Source: Omphiscola glabra
Lineage: Eukaryota > Mollusca > Gastropoda > Lymnaeidae
DNA length: 64,000 bases
Direction: 5' to 3'
Assembly: GCA_964017045.1 (NCBI GenBank)
Contig: OZ024807.1
Location: 10,609,893-10,673,892, forward strand
Shown here one piece after another: positions 22,471 through 34,775 of the stretch. The notes under the pieces are model-generated. The model had not been told where the DNA came from and did not search any database. It saw nothing but the letters and a program-made list of their open reading frames with translations. The position numbers were made by a program, and so were the translations under genes. The first letter of the stretch is position 1. Each line of letters starts with the position of its first letter.

Positions 22471-22660
22471 CAGTGGCGTAGTGAGCTTAACTCGCGCCCG
22501 GGGCACAATACCTTTTTAGCGCCCCCCAATACATTTTTAGCGCCCCCCCCCTATTCGAAAACCATACAATATAAATATTATAGTAAAATATACCATTTGG
22601 CGCCCCTTTGTGAGTAGCGCCCGGGGCATGATGCCGCCCTCCCCCCTCACTACGCCACTG
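22471..22660 (+). mobile_element. CAGTGGCGTA-family MITE (hAT-like), 190 bp
   Basis: Starts cagtggcgtagtgag and ends tcactacgccactg, giving a 14-bp inverted terminal repeat. Flanks atgactaa (22463-22470) and acgactac (22661-22668) match 6 of 8. By eye it is about 95% identical, apart from indels, to the reverse complement of 48769-48927. It has an extra tandem copy of a segment around tttttagcgcccccc. Confidence 0.85.
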
Positions 22661-22668
22661 ACGACTAC

Positions 22669-24409
22669 GACAGAGTAACTAGTTTGTATTACGTATATTA
22701 CTAGCTGTAACTGCGTTACCGATACTGTGTTCAACTGCTACACGGCTGCTCAATTTGTTCTCGATAGTAAAAAAATTTTTTTTTTTCCTTTCCTATTTTT
22801 TTTTTTCCGTAACTAAGTCTTACACTCACATCGACGATTAATAGCGGGTTAAGTTTTGAAAAGTTAAATAAGGCATACGGTCGTCATTACGCCGCTACTG
22901 ACCCGTGTGTATTGCTAAATACTAGATGTATTGTATGTTGCTGTAGACTCCAATTACACTAACGTCAACGTCATAATTATTTGCACACGTTAAATGTTAA
23001 TGTAATTTTTAGGCCCAGTTCATCAGACATTGGACCTAATTTATCAGACATTGGACTGGTCACTAGGGACGGGATGTGCGATGTGTAAAATTTAATCGCT
23101 TTAAAGATTCTTACACCAAACACCACACGTGTTAAATGACCATCAAGTTCAGTTCACATGGTTTCAATGACTTGAATTTGCAACGCGGCGTTATCACGTT
23201 AGTGACCATTCAATGACCACTCCGTCCGCACCTCATTGTTTGCACAGCAATGTGTGGTCTGTTTGAGTTCGGGTCTCGCCTCCCTCCCCACTCCACTCCG
23301 AGCGGGTTCCCTTGTTTGTTGACCATCGCTTGCTCAAAACAAAATATAACAATAAATCCAAGACTTATAGACTTAATGGACACAAAATCTCTAACCTGGT
23401 TGTTGGTGTTATTCACTAACGTTTTGCCAACAACCACAACGTATTGGCCGGCACATTTCAGACGCACGCACCCCGCACCCCCCCCCCCCCCCCCCCCCCC
23501 CCCCGCAACTCACGGATTTCAGAAACCCAAATCTTACTCGTGCCGATAATAAATAAATGAATATATATTTTGGTGTGTAGCCTTTCTGGTTTATTCAAAT
23601 ATTATTGTTGTCTTGAATTTCAGTTACCGGCTCGAAATACCTCCCATGATTTTTACCTGTGTCAGGAATCCTCACACCATCAACGCGTCGGACTCAACTG
23701 GAAAGCAAGGACCCAGCCACTAACAGCAAACACTCGCAAGCGGGATTTGATGCGTGTGCATTCTGATTGAGAATCATTTACGAGTAATCAAAATTTCTCC
23801 CGTTAACTAGCGCCGCTGGGCATGTGAAGTTTCTTTGTGCGAGAGCATCGGATCTATTACTGAAATACTCGCTGCAAAATTTGCCTTTGGTTGTTCCAGA
23901 AATCAACATTGGTGGCCTTTTAAAAAAAAAAAAAAAAAAATTTAAAGAATTGGAATTCTGTGCAAAAATTTCTGTGTTTTTATTAGGATACAATTCAGCG
24001 GATTACACCTTTGGATTGTATTTGCAATAAAGTGTTCTTTGGGAATTGTGATTTCAAGACATTGTGGATTATAATTTAAAAAGGGTAAGTCTTTTCTTTA
24101 TGAGCCATCAGCTTATAATAATTTATATATATATATGTATGCTAGCTTTGTCACGATTGTAGCCCGTATGGTCAATATTTGATGTATGGCCTAGGCTATT
24201 CATTCTTTTACCGGTGGCCTAACAGATATTCAGACAAATGACCTTATCTCAATCTGGCGCGACAATGGAATCTTTCATTTGTTTATCACCCACAACAATG
24301 GGCGTAACCCTAAAGCAAAGCGGACGAATCCGATATGGCCACTCTTAACGGAATTTAAGCCTGAATGAATTTCTTAGGTTTGCCCTGGGTTATGGTTATT
24401 TTCAAGTGA
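22669..24409. other. Noncoding sequence with the longest poly-C run
   Basis: Uninterrupted run of 27 C at 23478-23504. Two copies of tcatcagacattgga / ttatcagacattgga lie at 23020-23060. No supported gene; ORFs at 23250-23549 and 23824-24030 run through homopolymers. Confidence 0.65.
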
Positions 24410-24591
24410 AAATGACATGCTAGGCAATAATGACATGCTAGGAAATAATGGCATGCTAGGCAATAATGACATGCTAGACAATAATGACATGCTAGGAAAT
24501 AATGACATGCTAGGCAATAATGACATGCTAGGCAATAATGACATGCTAGAGAATAATGACATGCTAGGAAATAATGACATGCTAGGCAATA
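24410..24591. repeat. Minisatellite, 18-bp unit, 10 copies
   Basis: Unit aataatgacatgctaggc. With a period divisible by three, the plus strand reads a MLGNND hexapeptide repeat and the minus strand reads PSMSLL. Both are repeat artefacts. Confidence 0.95.
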
Positions 24592-26817
24592 GTACTAAAG
24601 ACTTCAATAATGTCGGAACATTAATACGACATAAATAAACGTTACGGCCTTTAACACAACCCTCTACAGTGTTAACATTTCCGTGAGAACACTACGAGCT
24701 TGGTCTTTCAATATATCAAATATATCTGCACTGACACCGGCCGAGCTTCAGGCGAGTCGGTTCTTCCCTGTAATTCTGTTCAACCCGTAATTACTTTTAA
24801 TTGTAGCTATTTCATTGCTTCTCAAGATTCGAGACTAGAGCAGAAATGTAGTGAAACGCCCAGTGTTAGATGCAAGTAACACCTCTTGGTAGTAGGGAGG
24901 CCTACATCGGCCGTATTTGGCGTGTGCACTAATCTTGATAAGTAGGTGCATCAGTGCATCGGTCGTAGTTGAATAGGCCTATGTATCCCGTAGTTATGTG
25001 TACTTTGTTATATGTTCGTGTGGTAGGTTAGATCAGAAGCGGTCGAATATACCTCCCGTAGTCGGTGTAGGGGCAACGACACTATATCGTCGTGCTGGTA
25101 CCAGGAGACACATTCTTTATTTGGTCAACCAATCTCCCTGGCCCTTGACGGCGAGATCGTTTAGTAGACCGTCGTAACAGTCGTGCCCTCCAAACCAAAC
25201 CACGGGCCGAGTGTATCCGACTGTGCGCGAGCTGTTACGTCCAGGATTCGACCATATTTAATGTTAAGGAATTAGTTCCGACTGTAACATTTGGAGTCGG
25301 CGCGCGCGTGTTGCTCCAACAGTCAATGCACAGGAATGCGTGTTCAGTAACTCGCTTGTTAATACGGCTTTCGGTATCCGGTATAATTATAGTCTTGGTA
25401 AATTCCAAGAATTAGTTTCCGCGATGTCTCACACGGGCGCCATCTTGGTTGCCGCGACCCGTAAAATTAAGAATAATACGTTAAATAATAATGAAAAAAT
25501 GTCCTAATTGTGTCCCTAAACCTAACCTGAACCCTAAATATATCCCTAAACAATGACGCGGGGCACTAATAGTGTAAAATAGCCATATTCGCGACGACCC
25601 AGAATTATTATGTATCAGGTGAAATATTTATTTAATTGTTGAAATATAAACTCATTAAATTGTTGCAAAGTTAGATAATGTTAATTTTATGTCTTTTCCG
25701 TTACAATTCGTTAATATTTATTAAATCATATCGTCCTTAACTCATTACAACTTATGTTGGTGAATATAATTTTTTTTTTTTTTAAGACCGCAAAGTCCTT
25801 AAATTTATCATAAATGAAATGTCCTCACCTTAAAAATTAATTTATCACAAATCTTTTTAACAGGAAAATTAAATTAATTGCTCTAGAATAAAAAGTAATT
25901 CAAATTTAATTTTTATTACAAAAACTTTTATTTGACAGAAGAATTAATATAAGTTATAATTTGCTACACATTTTGTTTTGCGAAAATCGGTTAAAAATGC
26001 AATTGATGAACAATTGACACCGTGACTTCTTTCAAAGTCATGACTGATAATAATGACAAATTTTTTTTGTTGCATTCATTAAAAAAACAACAACTTGATG
26101 TTTTAAGTTCGTTAGATGTTTGATCATAAGTCATAGCCCTCCGGTTGTTGTTTGTTTATAAGCCATAGGGGTTGTTCTAATTCTAAGTGAATAAAGTTAA
26201 CCATTATGAATTTCGTTTGGCATTATTCCCACGCAATACAACTGTTTTCAATTATTCACAACAGACACAGCCCCACCTCCAAAATAAAGTACATTACGCC
26301 AGTTTCCAACTGCAACCATAATAATATTGTCATTATTGTCCTCCCACACCACAATTATCTGATTAAAACATTAATAACCGGGATGTAGCTCGCTAGCGTG
26401 TGTGCAACTGCTCAGTACCGGAGGCTCCAACCAAAAGAAAAAACAACTGACTTGTGTCGTCTGGCTCATTGGACCGAGCACGTCTGATTTTCACACATTG
26501 GCCGCCCCGCAAATCTTGACCGGCGTTGAGTAAAAAACATGGCCAGACAACACAGCCGTGTGCAGTCCAAGGGAAGCAACTGGGTAGCAGACGTGAGGGG
26601 CCACCATAGCACACACGTAAACGTCTCGTACCCACAGGCCGTCCGCTAAGATGTGAAAAAAATATGATAAAAGTGTTGTAGCAATCAAGAATCACATTGT
26701 TTTCTTACGAAATAGTTTTTGTTTAAAATAAATATAGCATACTTTAAAGGTAGGCACAATAGTTTTAGTTAGACCTAAGACTGGAAATTAATTTTTTTTT
26801 TTAAAGTGAGAATTTGT

Positions 26818-26856
<39 letters not shown>

Positions 26857-27235
26857 TTATTATCAGTTCATAATTTTAGGCGGTAGAGCATATTTTTGTT
26901 TACGAATCTAATTATTTTAAAATATGTATTCATATATATATATATATAATATATATATATATATAAATACAATTGATAGTTACGCTTTGATATGCTCATA
27001 TACTCGATTCCATTAAATACCTTTTTAAATGTTTAGTTTTGAATAATAAAATTGTGTAGTTGAGTATACGGACGCATTTTTTTTCCTACGATGCTATTAT
27101 TAAGGCTATTCAGTAGATTCTAGATATTTGGGGGCTGTTAAAGTTGTCGTTTCGAAAACGAATGAGATGTGTGTTCTGTGGCGGAGGTGCACGTTAGAGG
27201 CGGGATTTAAAACGAACGATGGCTAGCGGAAAAGT
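24592..27235. other. Noncoding sequence with AT microsatellites
   Basis: No gene recognised. A telomere-like stretch of ccctaaacctaacctgaac type lies at 25514-25550. TA microsatellites occur at about 26819-26853 and 26934-26965. 25600-26100 is strongly AT-rich. Confidence 0.65.
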
Positions 27236-27285
27236 GTTAAGTTCTGGTGTCTAAACAGTGTTAAGTTCTGGTGTCTAAACTCTCC
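27236..27285. repeat. 25-bp direct duplication
   Basis: Two adjacent copies of gtgttaagttctggtgtc plus taaac. Confidence 0.9.
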
Positions 27286-27466
27286 TAGCCTAATGTGTGT
27301 GTCCAGTCCGATATCGGCTACCACCCTGTAAATCGTCTGAAATAACACCCACCCCCACCTCTATCTCATAGAAACGTTTAAAGTAGAGCAAAGTTTACTC
27401 AAAGTTTGTTGTGCATAATTTGCTTTTAATATTTTATTTTAAAATAAATGATGACCGGTAACATTG

Positions 27467-27725
27467 TATTCTAAATTTAGTAATGTTCAGCCAGTTTAAG
27501 TTTAGTAATGTTCAGTCAGTTAAAGTTTAGTAATGTTCAGTAAGTTAAAGTTTAGTAATGTTCAGCTAAGGTTTAGTAATGTTCAGCTAAAGTTTAGTAA
27601 TGTTCAGTTAAAGTTTAGTAATGTTCAGCTAAAGTTTAGTAATGCTGAGCTAAAATATAGTAATGTTTAGTTAACATTTAGTAAAATGTAGATAAAATTG
27701 AGCAATGTTGAGTTTAAGTTTAGTG
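27467..27725. repeat. Minisatellite, 21-25-bp unit, about 11 copies
   Basis: Unit gtttagtaatgttcag plus a variable spacer. Early copies are spaced 25 bp (27481, 27506, 27531, 27556) and later ones 21-22 bp. Copies decay toward the right. Confidence 0.85.
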
Positions 27726-29188
27726 CTTCTAGTTAAAACTTAATGTTGATATTGTTCAGAAGATAGTTTTTATATATTTTATTTAAGATTAGTGTTAATT
27801 GACATCTTAGTCTTAGATTGTACAGTAAAGCAAATAGTTTGGCGTAAAAATATGTAAATATTGTTATTTTAAAAACAAATATTCTTTAAAGAAATCATTA
27901 TAACACCACACACCAGACGCAGTGGTGAATCCCGCGTCGAGTTGTACACCAGCACACTGTGTACAACAGTACAATCGCATTCAGTTTACTAGTATAGTGC
28001 TTGTATCTTCTCCATCAAATAACGAATGCGCGATTCATTCACTGGAGCCTCGGTTGCAGTCGGCGCGTAGATGTACAATCACTGCACACCATCAGTGGTT
28101 CAACACACTTGGTGTACTTTAAAAGTACCGCATATATAGAACGACACATAGCGATGATGACACAGTACTATTTGAACTGCGGTACTCTGTAGCTTTAAAT
28201 GATGGATATCATGAAGCGCCTCCTTCCCCCCCCCCCCCAATCTATTTGCTCCGCTGCTGCTTACTTGTACTTGCCGGTATTTATATTCGCGATACTATTT
28301 TTATTTTGCCAGTTTATCTCCTGGTGCCCTCCCCACTCCCCGCCCCCAATCTCTGTCGATGTATGGTTAGTCGCATGACAACTGTGTTATCGCGTTTGTT
28401 CATCTTCACAACGCCGTGTCTTTCTAAAGCCCCTCTCGTTCAAGAAGCCCTCGCGTACTGTTCGGACACGGGTGTTCCCCCCCCCCACTCCCCACATCCC
28501 ACGCCATTCCCCACCTCCCAATCCTCCACATCTCTTGCCCCGTCTAGTCGTCCTTTCGGCCGAGGGACATGATTTCCTAGGGTAGCCGTGTGCCTGGTGT
28601 GTTGCCCGAAAGGGTAGCGGATGTTGCCGCTAACGAGCATCACCGTACACGTCACGCCGTGTCGGCAATTAACATAAATTTTAGCGCCAAATGAACAGAA
28701 CCCATCAAAGTAAACGACCTGGGTTGGCAGGCGACCCGACCCGCACAAATTATTGACCTCTGTGATTTAAGCTGAATTTGATTCCTTAACGCGGCCGTAC
28801 CAACGCCCCCTCGCCATAGATGTGGTGAGGATGAGCGGGCCGAAAATTCAAATGACATTACACGAGAAAGAAATTACAGGAGGAAATGGCGGTGATTATT
28901 TTAAATTAGAGTTGTTATATAAACAAATAAAGAAAGAACCTTTACAGGGGCAATTTGAATTTTCTTGTTGGAAGTGAGAAATGTCCGCCCTCCCCCCCCC
29001 CCTCACACACACACACAAATCAAACCAAACCATTTGTACACGTTGTGCTTGGCTCAACCGAAGAGGGTTAACATTTAATCACAGGATATTGTCTCTCAAA
29101 TTTACACAAAAGCAATGAGATTAAAAAAAAAAAAGTTGCCTATAAGTTACCTCACTTACACTTGCCGGGCTTTCATGAGAGTTATGTG
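27726..29188. other. Noncoding sequence
   Basis: C tracts near 28228, 28476 and 28993. Frames at 28246-28572 (plus) and 28440-28748 (minus) overlap each other and show no recognisable domain. Confidence 0.6.
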
Positions 29189-29196
29189 TTCTATAT

Positions 29197-29394
29197 CAAG
29201 AGTTCTCCAAATGGAGGTCCGCGGACGGGCATCGGCCCGCGAGCCTTAAGTTGCCCGTCCGCACAACAGCATAAACATGTGTGGTCCAAAATAAGAAAAA
29301 AAAATATTATTAATAAATACGGCTCAGGCCCCTCTTGCTATGGGCATGGGGCTCGTCCCTTGGTCCGGTAATTTTAAAAGTTTGGGAAACACTG
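29197..29394. mobile_element. hAT MITE, 198 bp, with GC-rich palindromic interior
   Basis: Left end caagagttctccaaatgg, right end gtttgggaaacactg, with imperfect terminal inversion. Flanking 8-mers ttctatat (29189-29196) and atctatga (29395-29402) share TCTAT. The interior includes gtccgcggacgggc and ggcccgcgagcc, typical of MER5/Charlie-like non-autonomous hAT elements. Confidence 0.7.
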
Positions 29395-29402
29395 ATCTAT
29401 GA

Positions 29403-29964
29403 GTTGTAATTATCGGGACTGAAGGGCAATGATCTTGGCCAGAGTCTAGCCTTTGAAGATGGATTGTTATACCTATTTTTTTTAACCTACCATGCGATGA
29501 CCCCCACCTGCCGAAGGCGTGCAAAGTGAACTTAGAGAAAGCTAAGTAAATGGAGTGTCGAACAAGAAAAACGGAGTTGGGGGGGGGGGGGGGGGCAAGT
29601 ACACATGTTAGAGGTTAAGATTTTAAAATGTAATAAAGATTACAATCACATAACTGGGAATCCCATATATAAACTCTACCGATAAGCAAAAGCCTGAGGA
29701 ATTGTAAGAATGTTTTAAAATATTTTTTGTTCATATAAATAGCTTACGTTCGGTTGTTGTTTTTTTTTGTTGTTTTTATTTTCTTCTGGGGCATAAAATA
29801 TAACGAGACTAAATGCATTCATCACGATTCGAGACCCCGCCATGTGTTTTATTGTAAGACCTGTGCTGGGCAGAAAACAATTCAAGTCTGGAAAAGGCAA
29901 AAGACAACGACACAACAACTGATAATGAGAAGATTTCTTAGCTCCTAATGAATCTAATGCAGTA
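29403..29964. other. Noncoding sequence
   Basis: G run of 17 at 29579-29595 and T-rich 29757-29780; no gene recognised. Confidence 0.65.
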
Positions 29965-30985
29965 CTAACATACGGCAGCTCCAAATCAATCTACTGTAGT
30001 AGTGACACACGGGAACTCCGTATCAACCTAATGTAGTACTTAAATATGGGAGCTCCGTACCAATGTAATGTAGTACTAACACGCTGGATCTCCGTATCTA
30101 TCTACTCCAGTACTAACACACGGGAGCTCCGTATCCATCTACTCCAGTACTAACACACGGGAGCTCCGTATCTATCTACTCCAGTACTAACACACGGGAG
30201 CTCCGTATCTATCTACTCCAGTACTAACACTCGGGAGCTCCGTATCTATCTACTCCAGTACTAACACACGGGAGCTCCGTATCTATCTACTCCAGTACTA
30301 ACACGCGGAAGCTCCGTATCTATCTACTCCAGTACTAACACACGGGAGCTCCGTATCTATCTACTCCAGTACTAACACACGGGAGCTCCGTATCTATCTA
30401 CTCCAGTGCTAACACGCGGGAGCTCCGTATCTATCTACTCCAGTACTAACACACGGGAGCTCCGTATCTATCTACTCCAGTACTAACACACGGGAGCTCC
30501 GTATCTATCTACTCCAGTACTAACACGCGGGAGCTCCGTATCTATCTACTCCAGTACGAACACACGGGAGCTCCGTATCTATCTACTCCAGTACTAACAC
30601 ACGGGAGCTCCGTATTTATCTACTCCAGTACTAACACACGGGAGCTCCGTATCTATCTACTCCAGTACTAACACACGGGAGCTCCGTATCAATCTACTCC
30701 AGTACTAACACTCGGGAGCTCCGTATTTATCTACTCCAGTACTAACACACGGGAGCTCCGTATCTATCTACTCCAGTACTAACACACGGGAGCTCCGTAT
30801 CTATCTACTCCAGTACTAACACACGGGAGCTCCGTATCTATCTACTCCAGTACTAACACACGGGAGCTCCGTATCTATCTACTCCAGTACTAACACACGG
30901 GAGCTCCGTATTTATCTACTCCAGTACTAACACACGGGAGCTCCGTATCAATCTAATGTAGTCTATGTAGTACTAACATACGAGA
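29965..30985. repeat. Minisatellite, 37-bp unit, about 27 copies
   Basis: Unit contains ctccagtactaacacacg and ggagctccgtatctat, with period 37 (30121, 30158 and so on). Interior copies are nearly identical, while the first three and the last carry aatgtagt-type variants. This is the usual pattern of homogenised centre and divergent edges. Each unit has the palindrome ggagctcc. Confidence 0.95.
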
Positions 30986-32193
30986 GTCAGGTCTCGAGTG
31001 CAGCCCTCCCTTAGAGATTTCTTGATTAACCCGTTGTGTACAGATTCCTCGACGTACGCTTGCCTTTGCTGCTGTTGTTATTTACCTCTATAAATAAACA
31101 TCAGCCGCTACACATAGGGGCTGAGGACCATTTCGTTACAGCCTATTCAATTCACGCCTTCAATGATGAAGAAAGCTGTTGTTGTTTCACGTGATACACC
31201 GTTTTAATAGCGTGTTTCCGTTAAAACTTAAGATTGCATTTACAGATCACTAAGAGAGTTGGCAACTAAACTGGCAGCTTTGAAAATACCAACAGTTCTA
31301 ACGCCAAAGAGAACTCAATGTACTCTGGAATTATTTTAAATAGTATTTATTTTATTAAAAAAACACACAAAAAAAACATCAGTTTTTTTCTCTCTTCTCT
31401 CTATTATCATCTATAAAACATACCATCACCCCCTTCTATCTATTATCAATAAATATTACCGGAAAGGTCTGCTTTCTTACACACATACACATAAAAATTC
31501 TGATTTTAAAAAAAAAAAGTACTCGCTGTTTCCTCCACATCCTCCTCTTCCCCCTCCAACCCCTCGACTCTCCCTTGAACACCTCAATACCGGTTACACC
31601 ACAATGTTGATTCAAGCTCGTGCCTCTCTCGGGGTGAATTTTCTCGAAAGCACTTTTGAATAGCCCTCGATATCGAGCTCACAAACATCGGGCTACTTAC
31701 TTACTGACGAGTGAATCACGTGCGTCTGTTTGACCCTCTTGCTAAGGAGGGTTCTCGAAACTTAAGCTTCGGGCATACAGCAAAGGCAACTGCTCCATTT
31801 TTAAATATTTTTTTTTGTTTTTTTTTGGGGGGGTTTTCTTTTTATTTCGAAACAACGGTTTGTAGTGTTAACATAAAACTCTTACCATAGTGATACTATA
31901 CATACTTCTATGTTGTGCTAAAGGAGTTCATCGGTTGGCTGATTGCAACACCAGAAAAAATGATTTAGATGTCTTGTGTTTGCATTGTTATAATTGTAAA
32001 ATGTTGCCTTGGTTAAAAAATATGCATTAATTTACGTGCTGAAAATGTGTACAATGTAATAAATATATGTATATATTATAAATACGTTTCCATTTATTTG
32101 GATCAATAAAATAAGTGGTGTATCTAATCTCGTATACAAACATACAAGTGCATTATATTTTTGACGAAATGGCAAACAACTCAGGGTTGTAGG
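30986..32193. other. Noncoding sequence
   Basis: No gene recognised. AT-rich, with T and G runs near 31806-31835. Confidence 0.65.
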
Positions 32194-32682
32194 CAGGCCT
32201 GGATTAACCATTAGGCAAACAAGGCACGTGCCTTGGGCACCAAGCGTTTGGGGGCACCACAAGTCCTCAAGAAATATTTATTTCCAGAAACAACTTAAAA
32301 TTGAACAAGTGCTAAAGAAAGGAAGAAACACATTATAATACAAATTCACTTTTGCTAGATGTAAATCTAGAGGGAAAAAAACGTTAAAATGTAAATGACA
32401 ATATCTTTTTGATTTTTTCATCTAATAAAAAAATAAAGTATATTTGTCTATTATTATTTCAAAATGTATTAACTATTAATTTTAATACAGAGATACTTTA
32501 TTGTAGGTTTTATATAAGTGATAGTAATACAAACTACAAACATATTTTTTAACAACTGTTTTCTTTGCATAATATTGAACATAACTGTTGTCACGGTCAG
32601 TGAAAGATCAAGGGCCCCGGGCAGAAGGGGGCACCCACGTGGGTTTGTGCCTTGGGCACTAAAATGGCTTAATCCGGCCCTG
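32194..32682. mobile_element. hAT MITE, 489 bp, perfect target-site duplication
   Basis: Left end caggcctggattaaccat, right end ggcttaatccggccctg: inverted termini of the widespread CAGGGCCGGATTAA hAT type. The 8-bp duplication gttgtagg is perfect at 32186-32193 and 32683-32690. The subterminal motif gtgccttgggcac occurs at both ends. The interior is AT-rich with no transposase. Confidence 0.95.
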
Positions 32683-32690
32683 GTTGTAGG

Positions 32691-34456
32691 GACAGAGAAA
32701 ACTAGCTTCGCCACATTAGGTGATTTTAGCCAGTAAAAAAAAATTAGTGTTCGAGAGATTAACTAGAACACATGACTCTCTTGCTTGACGAAGGCGCACC
32801 ACGCCGCAAGACGATGATAATGATGTATGCATGTAAGGGAGAGAATATGCCATGCTAAAAGGAACTTTAAAAAAAAGTGTTTAAGAAATTTAAAGTGGTA
32901 TGATTTTGAAGGTGTTCAAAAATGTCAAGTTGACTATTTAAAAAAAATATCTATGGTCTCCTAGCACAGTTAAAAAAATTAAAGATGTTTTCATATTTTC
33001 TCAAGGATATCAATACGTTATTAAGTGGCAGAGAATAGTTATTAGTCATTTTCTCTTGACGCCCAATTCGGTTAGGGATAGTGTTGGCCGTTTTGTTAAG
33101 AGTCAGAGTGGTGGTTAACAATTTTCTTCCAGTTACTGGGTAGTGAAAATGTTGGTAAGTCAGTCACAGTGTGTCCTGTGAGTGTTGAGCGAGGATCACA
33201 TTCTTTCCACGCTGCACTGTGTGCCATGCTGCAACTTCTTTCAACGCCGACAAGTTCATCTTAAAGCTGTTTATTTATTTTGTAACCCCGGTGTTTGGGT
33301 CACATTTGCCCTCGGCGTCCCGTCGTCAGGCACGCGAATTTTAACGAGCAAGGCGTAGTTTGTTTTGAAACTTGGGCCTTGTGTTACTCCTGTGCCCAGC
33401 ATCGGTTGCCCGTAATTGTAAAATCCTGCGCAAGGGCTATAGCCTTTTCACCACACCATCGTATTTTTTTTCAATTTTGACTAATACCTCTCTCTCCCTC
33501 CCTCCTCTCTCCCTCCCTCGCTTTATCTTGTCTTACAAAATGGCTGAGAGTTGTTTATTTTAAAAATCGTAGCCCATATTCTTTCAATGTGACTGTCTCT
33601 ACTTTATAAGATAATTTCAGGCTAAACAATGATGTGATGTTTTTGGGAGAATTAATTTAAATGTTATTATTCAAAATACCACACACACACATACATCATA
33701 TCTTCAAATTGCCGTGTAAATCGAGAGATTACAGTCCCTTTTATAGTCTAATTTGGCTATGGATTGCCCGCCAATCCCTGATGCCAACCATTTTGATCCG
33801 TCTCCATCCGCTGCGGAGCGAACGCGAGGGCCTCGTATTGTGTATGCAATGAATCTTGACATTCTCAGTACAAACCCGATCTGACTCGTGACAAGTTATC
33901 TTAACTCGAGCTATTTCCTACCGTAAATGTTACCCCTGCTTCGGTGACGTCAGTCTGTTGATCTTGTCGTCTTCCCTATGCCTTCCATTACCTACGAGGC
34001 CAGGGCGAGGTGTTTTATTCTCACCTGAGACCCCCATAGTTTCGGGTCCTGCAATTCCTCCCCCCCCCCTCACCAGCACCCTAACAAGTAACGGATTTGT
34101 GTGGTTAGTCCTGACATTTACCGGCCTCGAAGTGACTACAACTATCACATTTTTTTATTGTTATTGTTTTTAGTCACGATAACAAATGGTGTTGCGGATG
34201 TGGATAAAAAAAAGACTGTTACACCGACTAGGACACTAACTTGATTTTCCGGCACGTGACACGCATATGCCATTGTTGTAATCAAATGTCTTGAACAATG
34301 ATTTTACGGCGATGTATTTCATTTTCTCATACAAGTTTTCCCACTAAGAGAGGGGAAAAAAAGACATACGCGCATCTTTTCACCGACGTATGTTAATTAG
34401 GGTCAGCCTGAGCATTCAACCCAGGCCTCTTGTTTGTAACTACATTAACCCTGTCG
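32691..34456. other. Noncoding sequence
   Basis: No gene recognised. The segment 32955-33048 resembles 35014-35110 (a possible diverged repeat pair). A CT-rich run lies at 33488-33520 and a C tract near 34061. Confidence 0.6.
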
Positions 34457-34775
34457 CACTTGTATTAAGGATAGCATATCAGACCTGTTTACTCTCACGA
34501 TTTTGGCCTATAATGTACGATTTTGAGGTCCATACATTATATAAATTATATATACTGAATGTTTATTTTTTTTTTTACTATTAAGATAATGTATTGAACG
34601 ATTGTGTGATGGTATTGTACGATTTTAAGAGTTTGAGGGTAAACAGGTCTGGCATATCATCTAACTAACACTTTTATTAAGGATAGAATATCAGCTAACT
34701 AGCACTTTTATTAAGGATGGACTATCAGCTAACTAGCACTTCTATTAAGGATGTAATATCAGCTAACTAGCATTT
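34457..34775. repeat. 31-bp tandem array, interrupted by a MITE
   Basis: Unit contains ctaactagcacttttatt and aaggatagaatatcag. Three to four copies lie at 34651-34775. One further unit half (cacttgtattaaggatag) sits left of the MITE at 34481-34650, showing that the array existed before the insertion. Confidence 0.85.
34481..34650. mobile_element. 170-bp MITE inserted in a tandem repeat
   Basis: Termini agacctgttta and taaacaggtct are perfect 11-bp inverted repeats. The similarity continues inward (gtttactctcacgatttt versus the reverse complement of the right arm). Flanks agcatatc (34473-34480) and ggcatatc (34651-34658) match 7 of 8. An 8-bp duplication fits hAT, P or Merlin; the termini do not let me choose. 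Confidence 0.85.

Noticed and set aside
29965..30985. CRISPR-like array
   Set aside because: The 37-bp units are contiguous with no unique spacers, and the genome is eukaryotic.
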